From positions 1 through 8,031 of the forward strand of contig JAITHO010000083.1 of assembly GCA_031279915.1 (NCBI GenBank): a DNA stretch of 8,031 nucleotides, written 5' to 3'. This DNA comes from Tannerellaceae bacterium. Lineage in GTDB: Bacteria; Bacteroidota; Bacteroidia; Bacteroidales; Tannerellaceae. Below the pieces are notes generated by a model that had not been told where the DNA came from, searched no databases, and saw only the letters and a list, made by a program, of their open reading frames with translations. Positions 1 through 6,848 of this stretch are shown here, piece by piece; within the stretch, counting starts at the first letter, position 1; each line of letters starts with the position of its first letter. Position numbers and translations under genes: made by a program.

Positions 1-267
1 CAAGTTCTTGAAAAGTCCCAACTAAATAGTTTTTGAGTTTTCAAGTTCTTGAAAAGTCCCAACTAAATAGTTTTTGAGTTTTCAAGTTCTTGAAAAGTCT
101 GAACAAAATGGTTTTAGGCTTTTCAAGTTCTTGAAAAGCTCCTGCTAAATGATTTTTAAGTTTTCAAGTTCTTGAAAAGTCCGAACAAAATAGTTTTAGG
201 CTTTTCAAGTTCTTGAAAAGCTCTTGCTAAATGTTTTTTAAGTTTTCAAGTTCTTGAAATGCGATAC
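1..267. repeat. Tandem array of 41-bp palindrome-bearing units
   Basis: Seven unit starts (CAAGTTCTTG) fall at 1, 42, 83, 124, 165, 206 and 247, an exact 41-bp period; the seventh unit decays after about 15-20 bases. Units 1 and 2 are identical. Units 3 and 5 differ at two positions, as do units 4 and 6, while 3 and 4 differ more, so the later part repeats with an 82-bp superperiod. Each junction forms a dyad with arms TTTTCAAG and CTTGAAAA around a central TT. At the 3/4 and 5/6 junctions the arms lengthen to 10 bp (GCTTTTCAAG / CTTGAAAAGC). The stretch has no convincing ORF and may continue left of the window. Function is unknown: protein-binding array, structured RNA or DNA, or simple minisatellite are all possible. 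Confidence 0.95.
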
Positions 268-438
268 CAATATTTTTTTTAAACTTTAAAGTTGAAGGGA
301 TTGATTGGGGGGAATATGTGGGGGATGCCTTCGCAAAGGATTTAGATGGAGGCGTTTGAATGGTGGGAATGAGCGGGGAGGTATCGAAGGCGGCTTCGTG
401 GGGATGGCTCTCCGGCTGAGATTATTGGGCTGGAGGCG
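268..438. other. Non-coding spacer between repeat array and POT terminator
   Basis: I see no convincing gene here. The left part is A/T-rich and contains a perfect 12-bp palindrome AACTTTAAAGTT at 282-293. From about 300 the plus strand becomes markedly G-rich. A plus-strand open frame beginning at 305 runs on into the antisense of the transporter gene; its glycine/arginine-rich product looks like a chance translation. Confidence 0.6.
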
Positions 439-478
439 AAAAAAAGAGGCGCCCTCTTGTCGTGAAGGCGCCTCCTTT
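439..478 (-). terminator. Rho-independent terminator of the POT transporter gene
   Basis: Stem GAGGCGCC (446-453) pairs perfectly with GGCGCCTC (467-474) across a 13-nt loop. On the minus strand the hairpin is followed by seven Ts (the A-run at 439-445). It begins about 20 bases past the transporter stop codon, as expected for the end of this minus-strand transcript. Confidence 0.9.
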
Positions 479-498
479 GGTTGTCAGGGCGATATCTG

Positions 499-2187
499 CT
501 ACTTGGTGACTCGCTCCAGACGTTTCATTATCGCGAAGATGAAGAGGGCGGAGAGGATGCAAATGGCGATCAGCACTCCCCATATCATCCAGAGTTCCAT
601 GCCGCTACCCCATATCTGTGAGATCAGCTTGGTGAGGTAGTTGCCTATGGAGGTTGCGGCGAACCATCCTCCCATCATCAGGCCTTTGAACTGTGGCGGG
701 GCTACTTTGCTGACGAAGGAGATGCCCATGGGGCTGAGCAGAAGCTCGGCGAAGGTGAGGACAAGGTAGGTGCTGATCAACCAGTTGGCTGATACGCGGA
801 GGTCGTCGGGCAGGCCGCCTAGGCTGGCTATTTCTTTGGGGCTGGCTAGGTTGATGGATACGTAGGTCATGATGAAGAAGGCGACGGCGGCTATGATCAT
901 TCCGTAGCCTATCTTGCGCGGGGTGGAGGGTTCTTTGCCGATTTTGGCGAGGTAGGAGAAGATGGCTATGGATACGGGGGTGAGGGCGATGACGAAGAAT
1001 GGGTTGAATTGTTGAAATATCTGGGGCTCAACGGCGACTTCTCCTTCCATGCCGAGGTATCGCAATATGCATGCGGCTACGGTGGCTCCGAAGATTGATC
1101 CTGAGATGATTCGGCCGCGAAGGCTTTCTGACTGGACTATTGCGAAGGCTGAGTATACGGCGATTATGATGAGCACGAGGTTGATGATGTCGCAGCTGAA
1201 TCGGCTGAATCCTTCGACTGCGCTGGCTGTATAATCGCGGGCGAAGAAGGTTAGCGTGAGGCCGTTTTGATGGAATGACATCCAAAAGAAGATTACGACG
1301 AAGAAGACCAGTGCGAGGGCGATTATTCGGGAGCTTGTTTGCTTGCGGGTGAGGGTCTCGGGGGCTTCGCCGCCTGTTGCTGCTTGCTTGGCTGCGAGCT
1401 GCTTGGAGTTATAGTCGGCATGCCTGAAGGTGGGGCGGAACACTACGTATATTATCATGGATAGTATGAGGGAGATGCATGCCACGCCGAATCCGTAGTT
1501 GTATGCTCCTGAGAGTGATTCGATGTATTGCTGTGCGAAGGCGCCGAGGTCGGCGACGGATGCTCCTTGCTTGGCGGCGAGGTCTGTTAGATCGGCCATG
1601 CCCTCGGTTGTGATATTTCCGTTGAGATATTGATGTGCCAGGGCTGGTATTTTGGAGCTATACGTGAAGTGATCTTGCGCGAGGAAGAAGTTGGTTACTT
1701 TGGTTGCGGCTGTTGGCGCGAACATGGCTCCGATGTTGATGGCCATGTAGAAGATGCTAAAGGCGTTGTCGCGCTTGCTTCGATGCTCGGGGGCGTCGTA
1801 CATGTTGCCTACGAGCACCTGGAGGTTGCCTTTGAAGAGCCCTGTTCCGACGGAGATGAGCAGCAGGGCGGCGCACATGATCCACAGGGCGGGCCAATGG
1901 CTGTTGATGGGGATGGCGAGGAAGAAGTATCCGGCGAACATGACGATGATGCCGATGGTTACCATCTTCCCGTATCCGAAGCGGTCGGCAAGCATTCCGC
2001 CGAAGAATGGCATGAAGTACACGCATGCCAGGAAGGTTCCGTAGATCTCTCCGGCCATCTTCTCGTCGAAGCCGAATTTTGCTTGCAGGAATAATACGAA
2101 AATGGCGAGCATGGTATAATATCCAAAGCGCTCGCCTGTGTTGGCTAAGGCCAATGCGTAAAGGCCTTTTGGGTGATTCTTAAACAT
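499..2187 (-). CDS. POT/PTR family proton-dependent oligopeptide transporter
   Basis: A 562-residue inner-membrane carrier of the major facilitator superfamily (TC 2.A.17), which imports di- and tripeptides with protons. The N-terminal signature is GERFGYY at residues 18-24, and the second PTR signature FYMAINIGAM is at 146-155. Further family blocks are FWMSFHQNGLTLTFFA (301-316), FNPFFVIALTPV (394-405) and FAELLLSPMGISFVSKVAP (479-497), which carries the conserved Glu481. A long hydrophilic loop spans about 165-228. Length and repeated hydrophobic segments fit a complete 14-helix bacterial POT protein. The first Glu of the usual ExxERFxYY motif is Asn16. The gene starts 16 bases after the DUF4831 gene and is probably co-transcribed with it. 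No clear Shine-Dalgarno sequence precedes the start. Family is certain; substrate range is inferred. Confidence 0.95.
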   Translation of the reverse strand: MFKNHPKGLYALALANTGERFGYYTMLAIFVLFLQAKFGFDEKMAGEIYGTFLACVYFMPFFGGMLADRFGYGKMVTIGIIVMFAGYFFLAIPINSHWPALWIMCAALLLISVGTGLFKGNLQVLVGNMYDAPEHRSKRDNAFSIFYMAINIGAMFAPTAATKVTNFFLAQDHFTYSSKIPALAHQYLNGNITTEGMADLTDLAAKQGASVADLGAFAQQYIESLSGAYNYGFGVACISLILSMIIYVVFRPTFRHADYNSKQLAAKQAATGGEAPETLTRKQTSSRIIALALVFFVVIFFWMSFHQNGLTLTFFARDYTASAVEGFSRFSCDIINLVLIIIAVYSAFAIVQSESLRGRIISGSIFGATVAACILRYLGMEGEVAVEPQIFQQFNPFFVIALTPVSIAIFSYLAKIGKEPSTPRKIGYGMIIAAVAFFIMTYVSINLASPKEIASLGGLPDDLRVSANWLISTYLVLTFAELLLSPMGISFVSKVAPPQFKGLMMGGWFAATSIGNYLTKLISQIWGSGMELWMIWGVLIAICILSALFIFAIMKRLERVTK

Positions 2188-2203
2188 TAGTATAGTTATT
2201 AAA

Positions 2204-3274
2204 TTATTGAATTATCTGCTTGATGCTGCCGGTTTCGGGAGCGAAATAAACTTTGATGGGATTCTTGCGATCCTCGAACATCGTTGGGGCGAGGTATTCG
2301 ATTCGCCCGAATTGTGATACGAGGGTTTCTTCTTTGAGGAGGAGCTTTCGGTTCAGATATATCTCGGCCAGGGCTCGCCCGGGAACTATATAGGCGATGC
2401 CTTTGGCTGCATTCTTGGAGTTTTTGGCTGCCTCGGGTTCGGGGGCGACCGGCGGCTCGAGCGACTTGAGATTCAGGTAAACGGGGGCTCCGCTGAGATC
2501 GTCGGCGTCGACTATTCCGAGGCGGTCGGAGAATCTGAAAAGGATTTCGTTCTCTGTGGCTTCGTATGGAGTGATGCCAACGTCGTAATATCCTGTTTCG
2601 CGCTCGGAGGTTCCGGTGAAGAGCGCCACAAGGGTCTTTTCTTGCTGCTCGAGTTGCTGTATTACGAGCTTCATGGCCTCGCCGTCGGGCGGTAGATTGT
2701 CGGCCTCGCCGGTGAGTATGTTCATTCGGCTCTCGCGTATGCGATAGATCTGCTTGGCTGCCACTTCGGCTTGCCGTGCGACTGATCCGGCCATGAGCAG
2801 TTCTTCGGTGAATCCCGGAGAGTTGCCGGCAGCCGAGGCGGTCGGAGAGCTCGATTCGGGCGGAGGAAGGGCTGCGGCAGGCGGATTGTACTCTGCATTG
2901 ATGGTGCAGATTCGCCCGTCGTCGGTGAGGTATACGTATGGGGCGACGGTTCCGGCTTTGAATTCTACGGTGTAGGTATTATCGGGGTCGGGTATTCCTT
3001 TGTTTTCCAAGTGGAGCTTGCCCAGGCTGTACGAAACCTTGTCTTCGGTAACGGCGGCGTTCTTCACTCCGAGGTACTTCTCGGCGTATCTGAAAAATGG
3101 GCCTGCCTTAGCGGTTGTTTTGACCACTTCAACATTGACTACGAGCGTTGTTTTGGGGAGGGAGTACGTAATTCCGTAGTTGTTGGCCTTCGAAGCGATC
3201 TTCTTAGTCACCCTCGTTTGCCCCTCCGTACTAACGGCGGCAAGTATGCAGAATATGAATATAAGATATTTCAT
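2204..3274 (-). CDS. Secreted DUF4831-family protein
   Basis: A 356-residue protein with an N-terminal signal peptide (about residues 1-19: charged start, hydrophobic IFIFCILAA, then a polar stretch), so it is predicted to be exported across the inner membrane. The start of the mature chain, with YSLPKTTLVVNVEVVKTT (37-54) and GPFFRYAEKYLGV (58-70), resembles the Bacteroidales DUF4831 family from memory. A Pro/Ala/Ser-rich linker at about 130-152 separates this region from a charged, probably helical segment (155-215) and a C-terminal part containing GYYDVGITPYEATENEILFRFSD (228-250). A second low-complexity Pro/Glu/Ala stretch lies at 273-291. There is no lipobox cysteine and I see no catalytic motif. 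Biochemical function is unknown. It is first in a two-gene unit with the peptide transporter. Confidence 0.85.
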   Translation of the reverse strand: MKYLIFIFCILAAVSTEGQTRVTKKIASKANNYGITYSLPKTTLVVNVEVVKTTAKAGPFFRYAEKYLGVKNAAVTEDKVSYSLGKLHLENKGIPDPDNTYTVEFKAGTVAPYVYLTDDGRICTINAEYNPPAAALPPPESSSPTASAAGNSPGFTEELLMAGSVARQAEVAAKQIYRIRESRMNILTGEADNLPPDGEAMKLVIQQLEQQEKTLVALFTGTSERETGYYDVGITPYEATENEILFRFSDRLGIVDADDLSGAPVYLNLKSLEPPVAPEPEAAKNSKNAAKGIAYIVPGRALAEIYLNRKLLLKEETLVSQFGRIEYLAPTMFEDRKNPIKVYFAPETGSIKQIIQ

Positions 3275-3303
3275 TTCGTAAAGATTTTAAGTTACAATGC
3301 TTG

Positions 3304-3336
3304 CAAATCTATGGAATAAACCGATATGTTCCAAAA
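3304..3336 (-). promoter_or_regulatory. Bacteroidota-type promoter for the DUF4831-POT unit
   Basis: On the minus strand TTTTG (3336-3332), a 20-base spacer and TAGATTTG (3311-3304) match the TTTG / TAnnTTTG promoter pattern of Bacteroidota. Transcription would start near 3297, giving a leader of roughly 20 bases before the start codon at 3274. Confidence 0.7.
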
Positions 3337-3430
3337 CATGGAATCCTCCGACCGCCCTCCCAGCCGTGATTTGTTCCCTCGCAAGCCATCTCTATATGCC
3401 AATAGCGCATGAGAATGCCGATGCAATTCG

Positions 3431-3463
3431 TCTTGCTTCGTATTTTTTTGTTCTCTATATTTG
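3431..3463 (+). promoter_or_regulatory. Bacteroidota-type promoter for the DoxX-fusion gene
   Basis: TCTTG (3431-3435), a 20-base spacer and TATATTTG (3456-3463) fit the TTTG / TAnnTTTG pattern. The predicted start near 3470 gives a leader of about 38 bases to the ATG at 3508. Together with the opposing promoter at 3304-3336 it accounts for the 233-base divergent gap, in which I see no gene. Confidence 0.7.
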
Positions 3464-3507
3464 CCGCACTGAAGTCGTATATTAATCCCTAATACTAATA
3501 TTATTTT

Positions 3508-5040
3508 ATGAAAACAAATCCCTTATCTCTACCGAAAAGCTTGGAAAGTATTATTGTAACTGTGTTGCGAATGGCAATAGGATGGCATTTCTTGTATGAA
3601 GGAATAGCTAAACTTGTTCTCGGCACTTGGTCGTCACAATCTTATCTGGCTAACACAACGGGCGCTTTGTCGTCGTTTTATCATTGGCTGGCTGCATCGC
3701 CGGCCATCGGGCTTATTGACTGGTTGAATATAGTTGGGCTTATATTGATAGGTCTGGCGCTATTTCTGGGATGCTTTACACGAGTGGCATCCATTGCCGG
3801 CGCATTGCTGTTGCTGCTCTACTATTTTGCTTATCCTCCCTTCGGACTGTCGCTACTGACCTCAACCGGCGAAGGGCATCTGTATATTGTGAACTATCAG
3901 CTCTTCGAGGCCTTCGCTCTGGCATTGCTGGCATGCCGCACGGATACAGGCTTCGGAGTAGGGCCATGGCTGGCGAGTTTGCTTAAGAATAGAGCTCCAA
4001 GCCCAGAGGCCCAAGGATCGCGAAGGGAAGCAATCAAGCACCTGGCCGCCATCCCAGCTCTCGGACTGATCAGCTGGGGAGCATACGCCAATAATCGCAG
4101 GTATGGCATCGACGTTATGAGCGGAGCAACCATCCAGCTTAACCGACAAGACTTGCCCGACCTGAAAGGAACCTTACCCAAGGGAAAGATTGGCCAACAC
4201 GAGCTGAGCCGACTTATCCTCGGAGGAAATCTGATCGGAGGATGGTCGCATGGACGTGACCTCCTATACACCGACCAGCTCTTCAAAGCCTACAATACCG
4301 AGCGAAAGGTCTACGAAACGCTTATGCTCTCCGAAGCAGCCGGAATAAATGCTATCAACATCGGATTCCCCTCCAACGAGCTCCTGCGTAAATACAAGAA
4401 GGCCACCGGCAGCAAAATAAAAGTCATCACACAGATCGCCGCCGACGTCAAAGACGAATCAACTCTGTTCGACAACCTCTACTCCGCCATCGACTTCGGC
4501 GTAGATATCATACAGATACAAGGCAACTGGGTTGACTGGATGACGCGAGATAATCACATCGACCGCATCGGTCGACTGCTAAGCAAGATCCGCGAAGAAG
4601 GATTTACTGCCGGACTTGGAGCTCACACCATCGACGCGCTTATTGCATGCCAGGAGGCGGGCATCATCCCCGATTACTACATGAAAACAATGCATCACGA
4701 CCGCTATTGGTCGGCTCATCCGCGCGAGAATCGCATTCCTTTCGAGCAAGACGGCCCCACATCGCTCGACCATAACAAATATCACAACAACATCTTTTGC
4801 CCTTATCCTGATCGAACGGTGGAATTTGTTAGCAAATCGCCCGTGCCGGTTATGGGATTTAAAGTGCTTGCTGCCGGCGCTATTCATCCAAGCGACGGAA
4901 TATATTGGGCCTTTGAAAATGGAGCCGACTTTGTGTGCGTAGGAATGTTCGATTTCCAAATAGTTGAGGATGTGAATATCTGCATAGATGTTTTGCAAGA
5001 GTTGAAGGAAACGGGAGCCCGCTCCAGAAGCTGGTTGTAG
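3508..5040 (+). CDS. DoxX-like membrane protein fused to a TIM-barrel-like domain
   Basis: A 510-residue two-part protein. Residues 1-145 resemble the DoxX family: four hydrophobic segments (about 16-36, 65-90, 92-111, 126-143), an early RMAIGWHFLYEGIAKL block, and GHLYIVNYQLFEAFALALLA near the last helix. Residues 146-171 form a hydrophilic linker. At 171-192 lies a twin-arginine-like segment, SRREAIKH followed by a hydrophobic run, placed where a separate exported protein would begin. Residues 234-510 look like an alpha/beta barrel of the aldo/keto-reductase or aldolase kind: LILGGNLIGGW (236-246), INIGFPSN (283-290), GVDIIQIQGNW (331-341), GAHTIDALIA (371-380), MHHDRYWSAH (395-404) and GADFVCVGMFD (472-482). 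His396, His397, Asp398 and His404 are candidate metal or catalytic residues. Reaction unknown. The barrel is probably periplasmic if the Tat-like signal works. The gene is flanked by its own promoter and terminator, so it appears monocistronic. Confidence 0.85.
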   Translation: MKTNPLSLPKSLESIIVTVLRMAIGWHFLYEGIAKLVLGTWSSQSYLANTTGALSSFYHWLAASPAIGLIDWLNIVGLILIGLALFLGCFTRVASIAGALLLLLYYFAYPPFGLSLLTSTGEGHLYIVNYQLFEAFALALLACRTDTGFGVGPWLASLLKNRAPSPEAQGSRREAIKHLAAIPALGLISWGAYANNRRYGIDVMSGATIQLNRQDLPDLKGTLPKGKIGQHELSRLILGGNLIGGWSHGRDLLYTDQLFKAYNTERKVYETLMLSEAAGINAINIGFPSNELLRKYKKATGSKIKVITQIAADVKDESTLFDNLYSAIDFGVDIIQIQGNWVDWMTRDNHIDRIGRLLSKIREEGFTAGLGAHTIDALIACQEAGIIPDYYMKTMHHDRYWSAHPRENRIPFEQDGPTSLDHNKYHNNIFCPYPDRTVEFVSKSPVPVMGFKVLAAGAIHPSDGIYWAFENGADFVCVGMFDFQIVEDVNICIDVLQELKETGARSRSWL

Positions 5041-5152
5041 CATTACTGGAGGATGATCGCCGCTGCAGAATATAGAGGCAGAGCTTAATCTTTTTCGGCG
5101 CCTACTACATATAAGTCAGCCTGCATCGCATACAAATTTGGCGGAACATAAT

Positions 5153-5206
5153 AAAGAGGAGACTAGTCACTAATTTTATTGTAAAAAAAAATAATCCTCT
5201 TTTTTT
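5153..5206 (+). terminator. Probable terminator of the DoxX-fusion gene
   Basis: AAAGAGGA (5153-5160) pairs with TCCTCTTT (5195-5202), and a second short stem TTATT/AATAA (5176-5180 with 5190-5194) stacks against it. The right arm runs into an uninterrupted T-tract ending at 5206. The enclosed region is long (34 bases), so this is weaker than the other terminators in the window. It sits 113 bases after the stop codon. Confidence 0.6.
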
Positions 5207-5234
5207 GTAGTATAAAAAAAACAGCATACTTTTG
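5204..5234 (+). promoter_or_regulatory. Bacteroidota-type promoter for the HU gene
   Basis: TTTG (5204-5207), a 19-base spacer and TACTTTTG (5227-5234) match the Bacteroidota consensus exactly. The predicted start is near 5241, with an A/T-rich leader of about 50 bases. A weak AAGG lies at 5281-5284, seven bases before the ATG at 5292. The TTTG box overlaps the T-tract of the upstream terminator. Confidence 0.75.
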
Positions 5235-5291
5235 AGGCCGTTAAAAGAGTATTTTTTTCATGTTAAATATAATTTTTTATAAGGTCAAATT

Positions 5292-5564
5292 ATGAACAAA
5301 ACTGAATTCACCAATGCTGTTGCCGAAAAGGCGCAAGTAACAAAAGCGGACACCAAAAAGGTTGTGGACGCATTTATTGAAGTGGTATCATCTGAAATGA
5401 AAGACGGCGGAAAGATTGTAATTCCCGGATTCGGAGTATTCTCTGTTTCTGAGAAATCGGAAAGGAAGGGCGTCAATCCTCAAACGAAACAAGAGATCGT
5501 TATCCCTGCTCACAAGGTTGTCAAATTCAAACCGGGATCAGACCTTACGAAGATCGTCAAATAG
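5292..5564 (+). CDS. HU/IHF-family DNA-binding protein
   Basis: A 90-residue histone-like protein, the full length of the HU family, which binds and bends DNA in the nucleoid as a dimer. The N-terminal helical half (1-40) leads to the GFGVFSV turn (46-52). The DNA-binding arm is ERKGVNPQTKQEIVIPAHK (57-75), with the intercalating proline at Asn62-Pro63. The C-terminus VVKFKPGSDL (76-85) is canonical. The usual NPxTG at the arm tip reads NPQTK here, so Lys66 replaces Gly. The gene has its own promoter and terminator and is not in an operon. HU versus IHF subunit cannot be decided from this sequence alone, but a stand-alone HU is most likely. Confidence 0.96.
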   Translation: MNKTEFTNAVAEKAQVTKADTKKVVDAFIEVVSSEMKDGGKIVIPGFGVFSVSEKSERKGVNPQTKQEIVIPAHKVVKFKPGSDLTKIVK

Positions 5565-5641
5565 CCTCCAGCGTTTGACCGTTTTATTCAATAAAGACTT
5601 TACCATGCAAGTGTGACCGGACTTTTCGAAGCCTCCCATAG

Positions 5642-5686
5642 AAAAAGGGGCGTATTATCAGAGATGATGAATACGCCCCTTTTTTT
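5642..5686. terminator. Bidirectional terminator between HU and ilvE
   Basis: A perfect 10-bp stem GGGGCGTATT (5647-5656) / AATACGCCCC (5670-5679) is extended by flanking A5/T5 pairs, and inside by ATCA/TGAT around a GAGA loop with one bulged base. Seven Ts follow on the plus strand (5680-5686) and five on the minus strand (A-run 5642-5646). It can therefore end both HU transcription and the convergent ilvE transcript, whose stop is at 5750. Confidence 0.93.
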
Positions 5687-5749
5687 GTCGCTTGCCTTGC
5701 CTTGAAAGATCTAATTATTTGAGGTTCTCTTTTTGCGGCTTGCGATTGT

Positions 5750-6772
5750 TTATGGGAGGATATGCACCCAGCCGTATGGATCTTCGGCGTCGCCTGTTTG
5801 GATGCTCAGGAGCTTGCGGTATAGTTTTTCGCATACGGGGCCGGGATGGCCGTCGGAGGAGTATACGTAGGAGCGGTTCTCGTCGAGATCGTCGATGCGG
5901 GAGATGGGGCTGATGACGGCGGCGGTGCCACAGCCGGCGGCTTCCTCGAATGAGGATAGTTCGGTGAGGGGGATGGGGCGGCGCTCTACTTTTAAGCCCA
6001 TGTCGCCTGCCAAACGGATCAGGCTATCGTTGGTGATGGAGGGGAGGATGGAGGATGAGGAGGGGGTGATGTAGGTGTTGTCGCGGATGCCGAAGAAATT
6101 GGCCGGGCCGCATTCGTCGATGTAGAGTTTTTCCTTGGGATCAAGATAGAGGACGGATACGTAGCCGGCATCGTGGGCTTTGGCTCCGGCAACAAGGCTG
6201 GCTGCATAGTTGCCGCCTACTTTGATGCTTCCGGTGCCCAGAGGAGCGGCGCGGTCGAAGCCGTGCATGATGCATACGGGAGCCGGTTTGAAGCCGGTCT
6301 TGAAGTAGGGGCCTACGGGAGTCACAAACACCAGGAAGACGAACTCGTCGGCCGGCTTCACGCCTATCAACGCTCCAAGGCCGAGCAGAAGCGGACGGAT
6401 GTAGAGCGATGCGCCGCTTCCGTAGGGCGGAATGAAGCGCTCGTTGAGCTTCACCACCTTCTCGACCGCTTCCATGAACTTCTCCTCGGGGAGCTCGGCC
6501 ATCATGACGCCGCGGGCCGAGGATTGCATGCGCCGAGCGTTCTCTATGGGCCGGAAGATGCGAATCCGATCGTCTTTCCCGCGGAAGGCTTTCAGGCCCT
6601 CGAAGGCTTCCTGGCCGTAATGAAGGCAGGTGGATGAGATATGAATGTTGATGCTTTCCGAGGAGCTTAATTCCAATTCTCCCCAGGAGCCGTTGCGGTG
6701 GTAACACCTGATGTTGTAATCCGTTTTCATGTAGCCGAACGACAGGTCCGACCAGTTAATTCTTTGTTCCAT
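5750..6772 (-). CDS. ilvE: Branched-chain-amino-acid aminotransferase
   Basis: A 340-residue cytoplasmic fold-type IV pyridoxal-phosphate enzyme that exchanges amino groups between leucine, isoleucine or valine and 2-oxoglutarate, the last step of synthesis and first of breakdown. Visible motifs are HYGQEAFEGLKAFRGKD (51-67), RIFRPIENARRMQSSA (71-86), YIRPLLLG (124-131), GSIKVGGNYAAS (181-192) with Lys184 as the cofactor-binding lysine, and YIDECGPANFFGI (217-229), which carries the ExGxxN cofactor motif. GCGTAAVISPI (280-290) is the usual C-terminal block. Length and motifs match the longer type of BCAT found in Bacteroidota, animals and Bacillus rather than the shorter E. coli type. The start at 6772 leaves a normal N-terminus. 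It is divergent from metF with a shared control region, and I see no other ilv or leu gene nearby. Confidence 0.94.
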   Translation of the reverse strand: MEQRINWSDLSFGYMKTDYNIRCYHRNGSWGELELSSSESINIHISSTCLHYGQEAFEGLKAFRGKDDRIRIFRPIENARRMQSSARGVMMAELPEEKFMEAVEKVVKLNERFIPPYGSGASLYIRPLLLGLGALIGVKPADEFVFLVFVTPVGPYFKTGFKPAPVCIMHGFDRAAPLGTGSIKVGGNYAASLVAGAKAHDAGYVSVLYLDPKEKLYIDECGPANFFGIRDNTYITPSSSSILPSITNDSLIRLAGDMGLKVERRPIPLTELSSFEEAAGCGTAAVISPISRIDDLDENRSYVYSSDGHPGPVCEKLYRKLLSIQTGDAEDPYGWVHILP

Positions 6773-6805
6773 CGTGATCGTAATATAATTTAGTTTAACT
6801 TATGG

Positions 6806-6826
6806 GCAAATATAAGCTATATTTGC
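6806..6826. promoter_or_regulatory. Mirrored -7 boxes / palindrome between ilvE and metF
   Basis: GCAAATATA (6806-6814) and TATATTTGC (6818-6826) form a perfect 9-bp inverted repeat around AGC. Each arm contains TATATTTG, the TAnnTTTG promoter element, one reading left towards ilvE and one right towards metF. Predicted starts are near 6800 and 6832. At 19-20 bases upstream the -33 elements are poor on both sides, so an operator role for the palindrome is an alternative. Confidence 0.6.
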
Positions 6827-6848
6827 AAGACTTAATTTAGTTATACTT

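Noticed and set aside
1..267. CRISPR array
   Set aside because: The regular spacing suggested it, but the 'spacers' are near-copies of each other, the conserved core is short and palindromic, and no cas gene is present.
305..640. Plus-strand ORF of 111 residues
   Set aside because: Low-complexity Gly/Arg product that spans the terminator and overlaps the 3' end of the clear transporter gene in antisense.
3297..3485. Plus-strand ORF of 62 residues in the divergent gap
   Set aside because: It overlaps both predicted promoters, has no recognisable motif, and starts inside the leader of the opposite gene.
6173..6637. Plus-strand ORF of 154 residues
   Set aside because: Antisense shadow of ilvE with no family features of its own.
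6773..6848. SAM riboswitch upstream of metF
   Set aside because: The gap is only 76 bases, is filled by promoter elements, and shows no multi-helix structure followed by a terminator.
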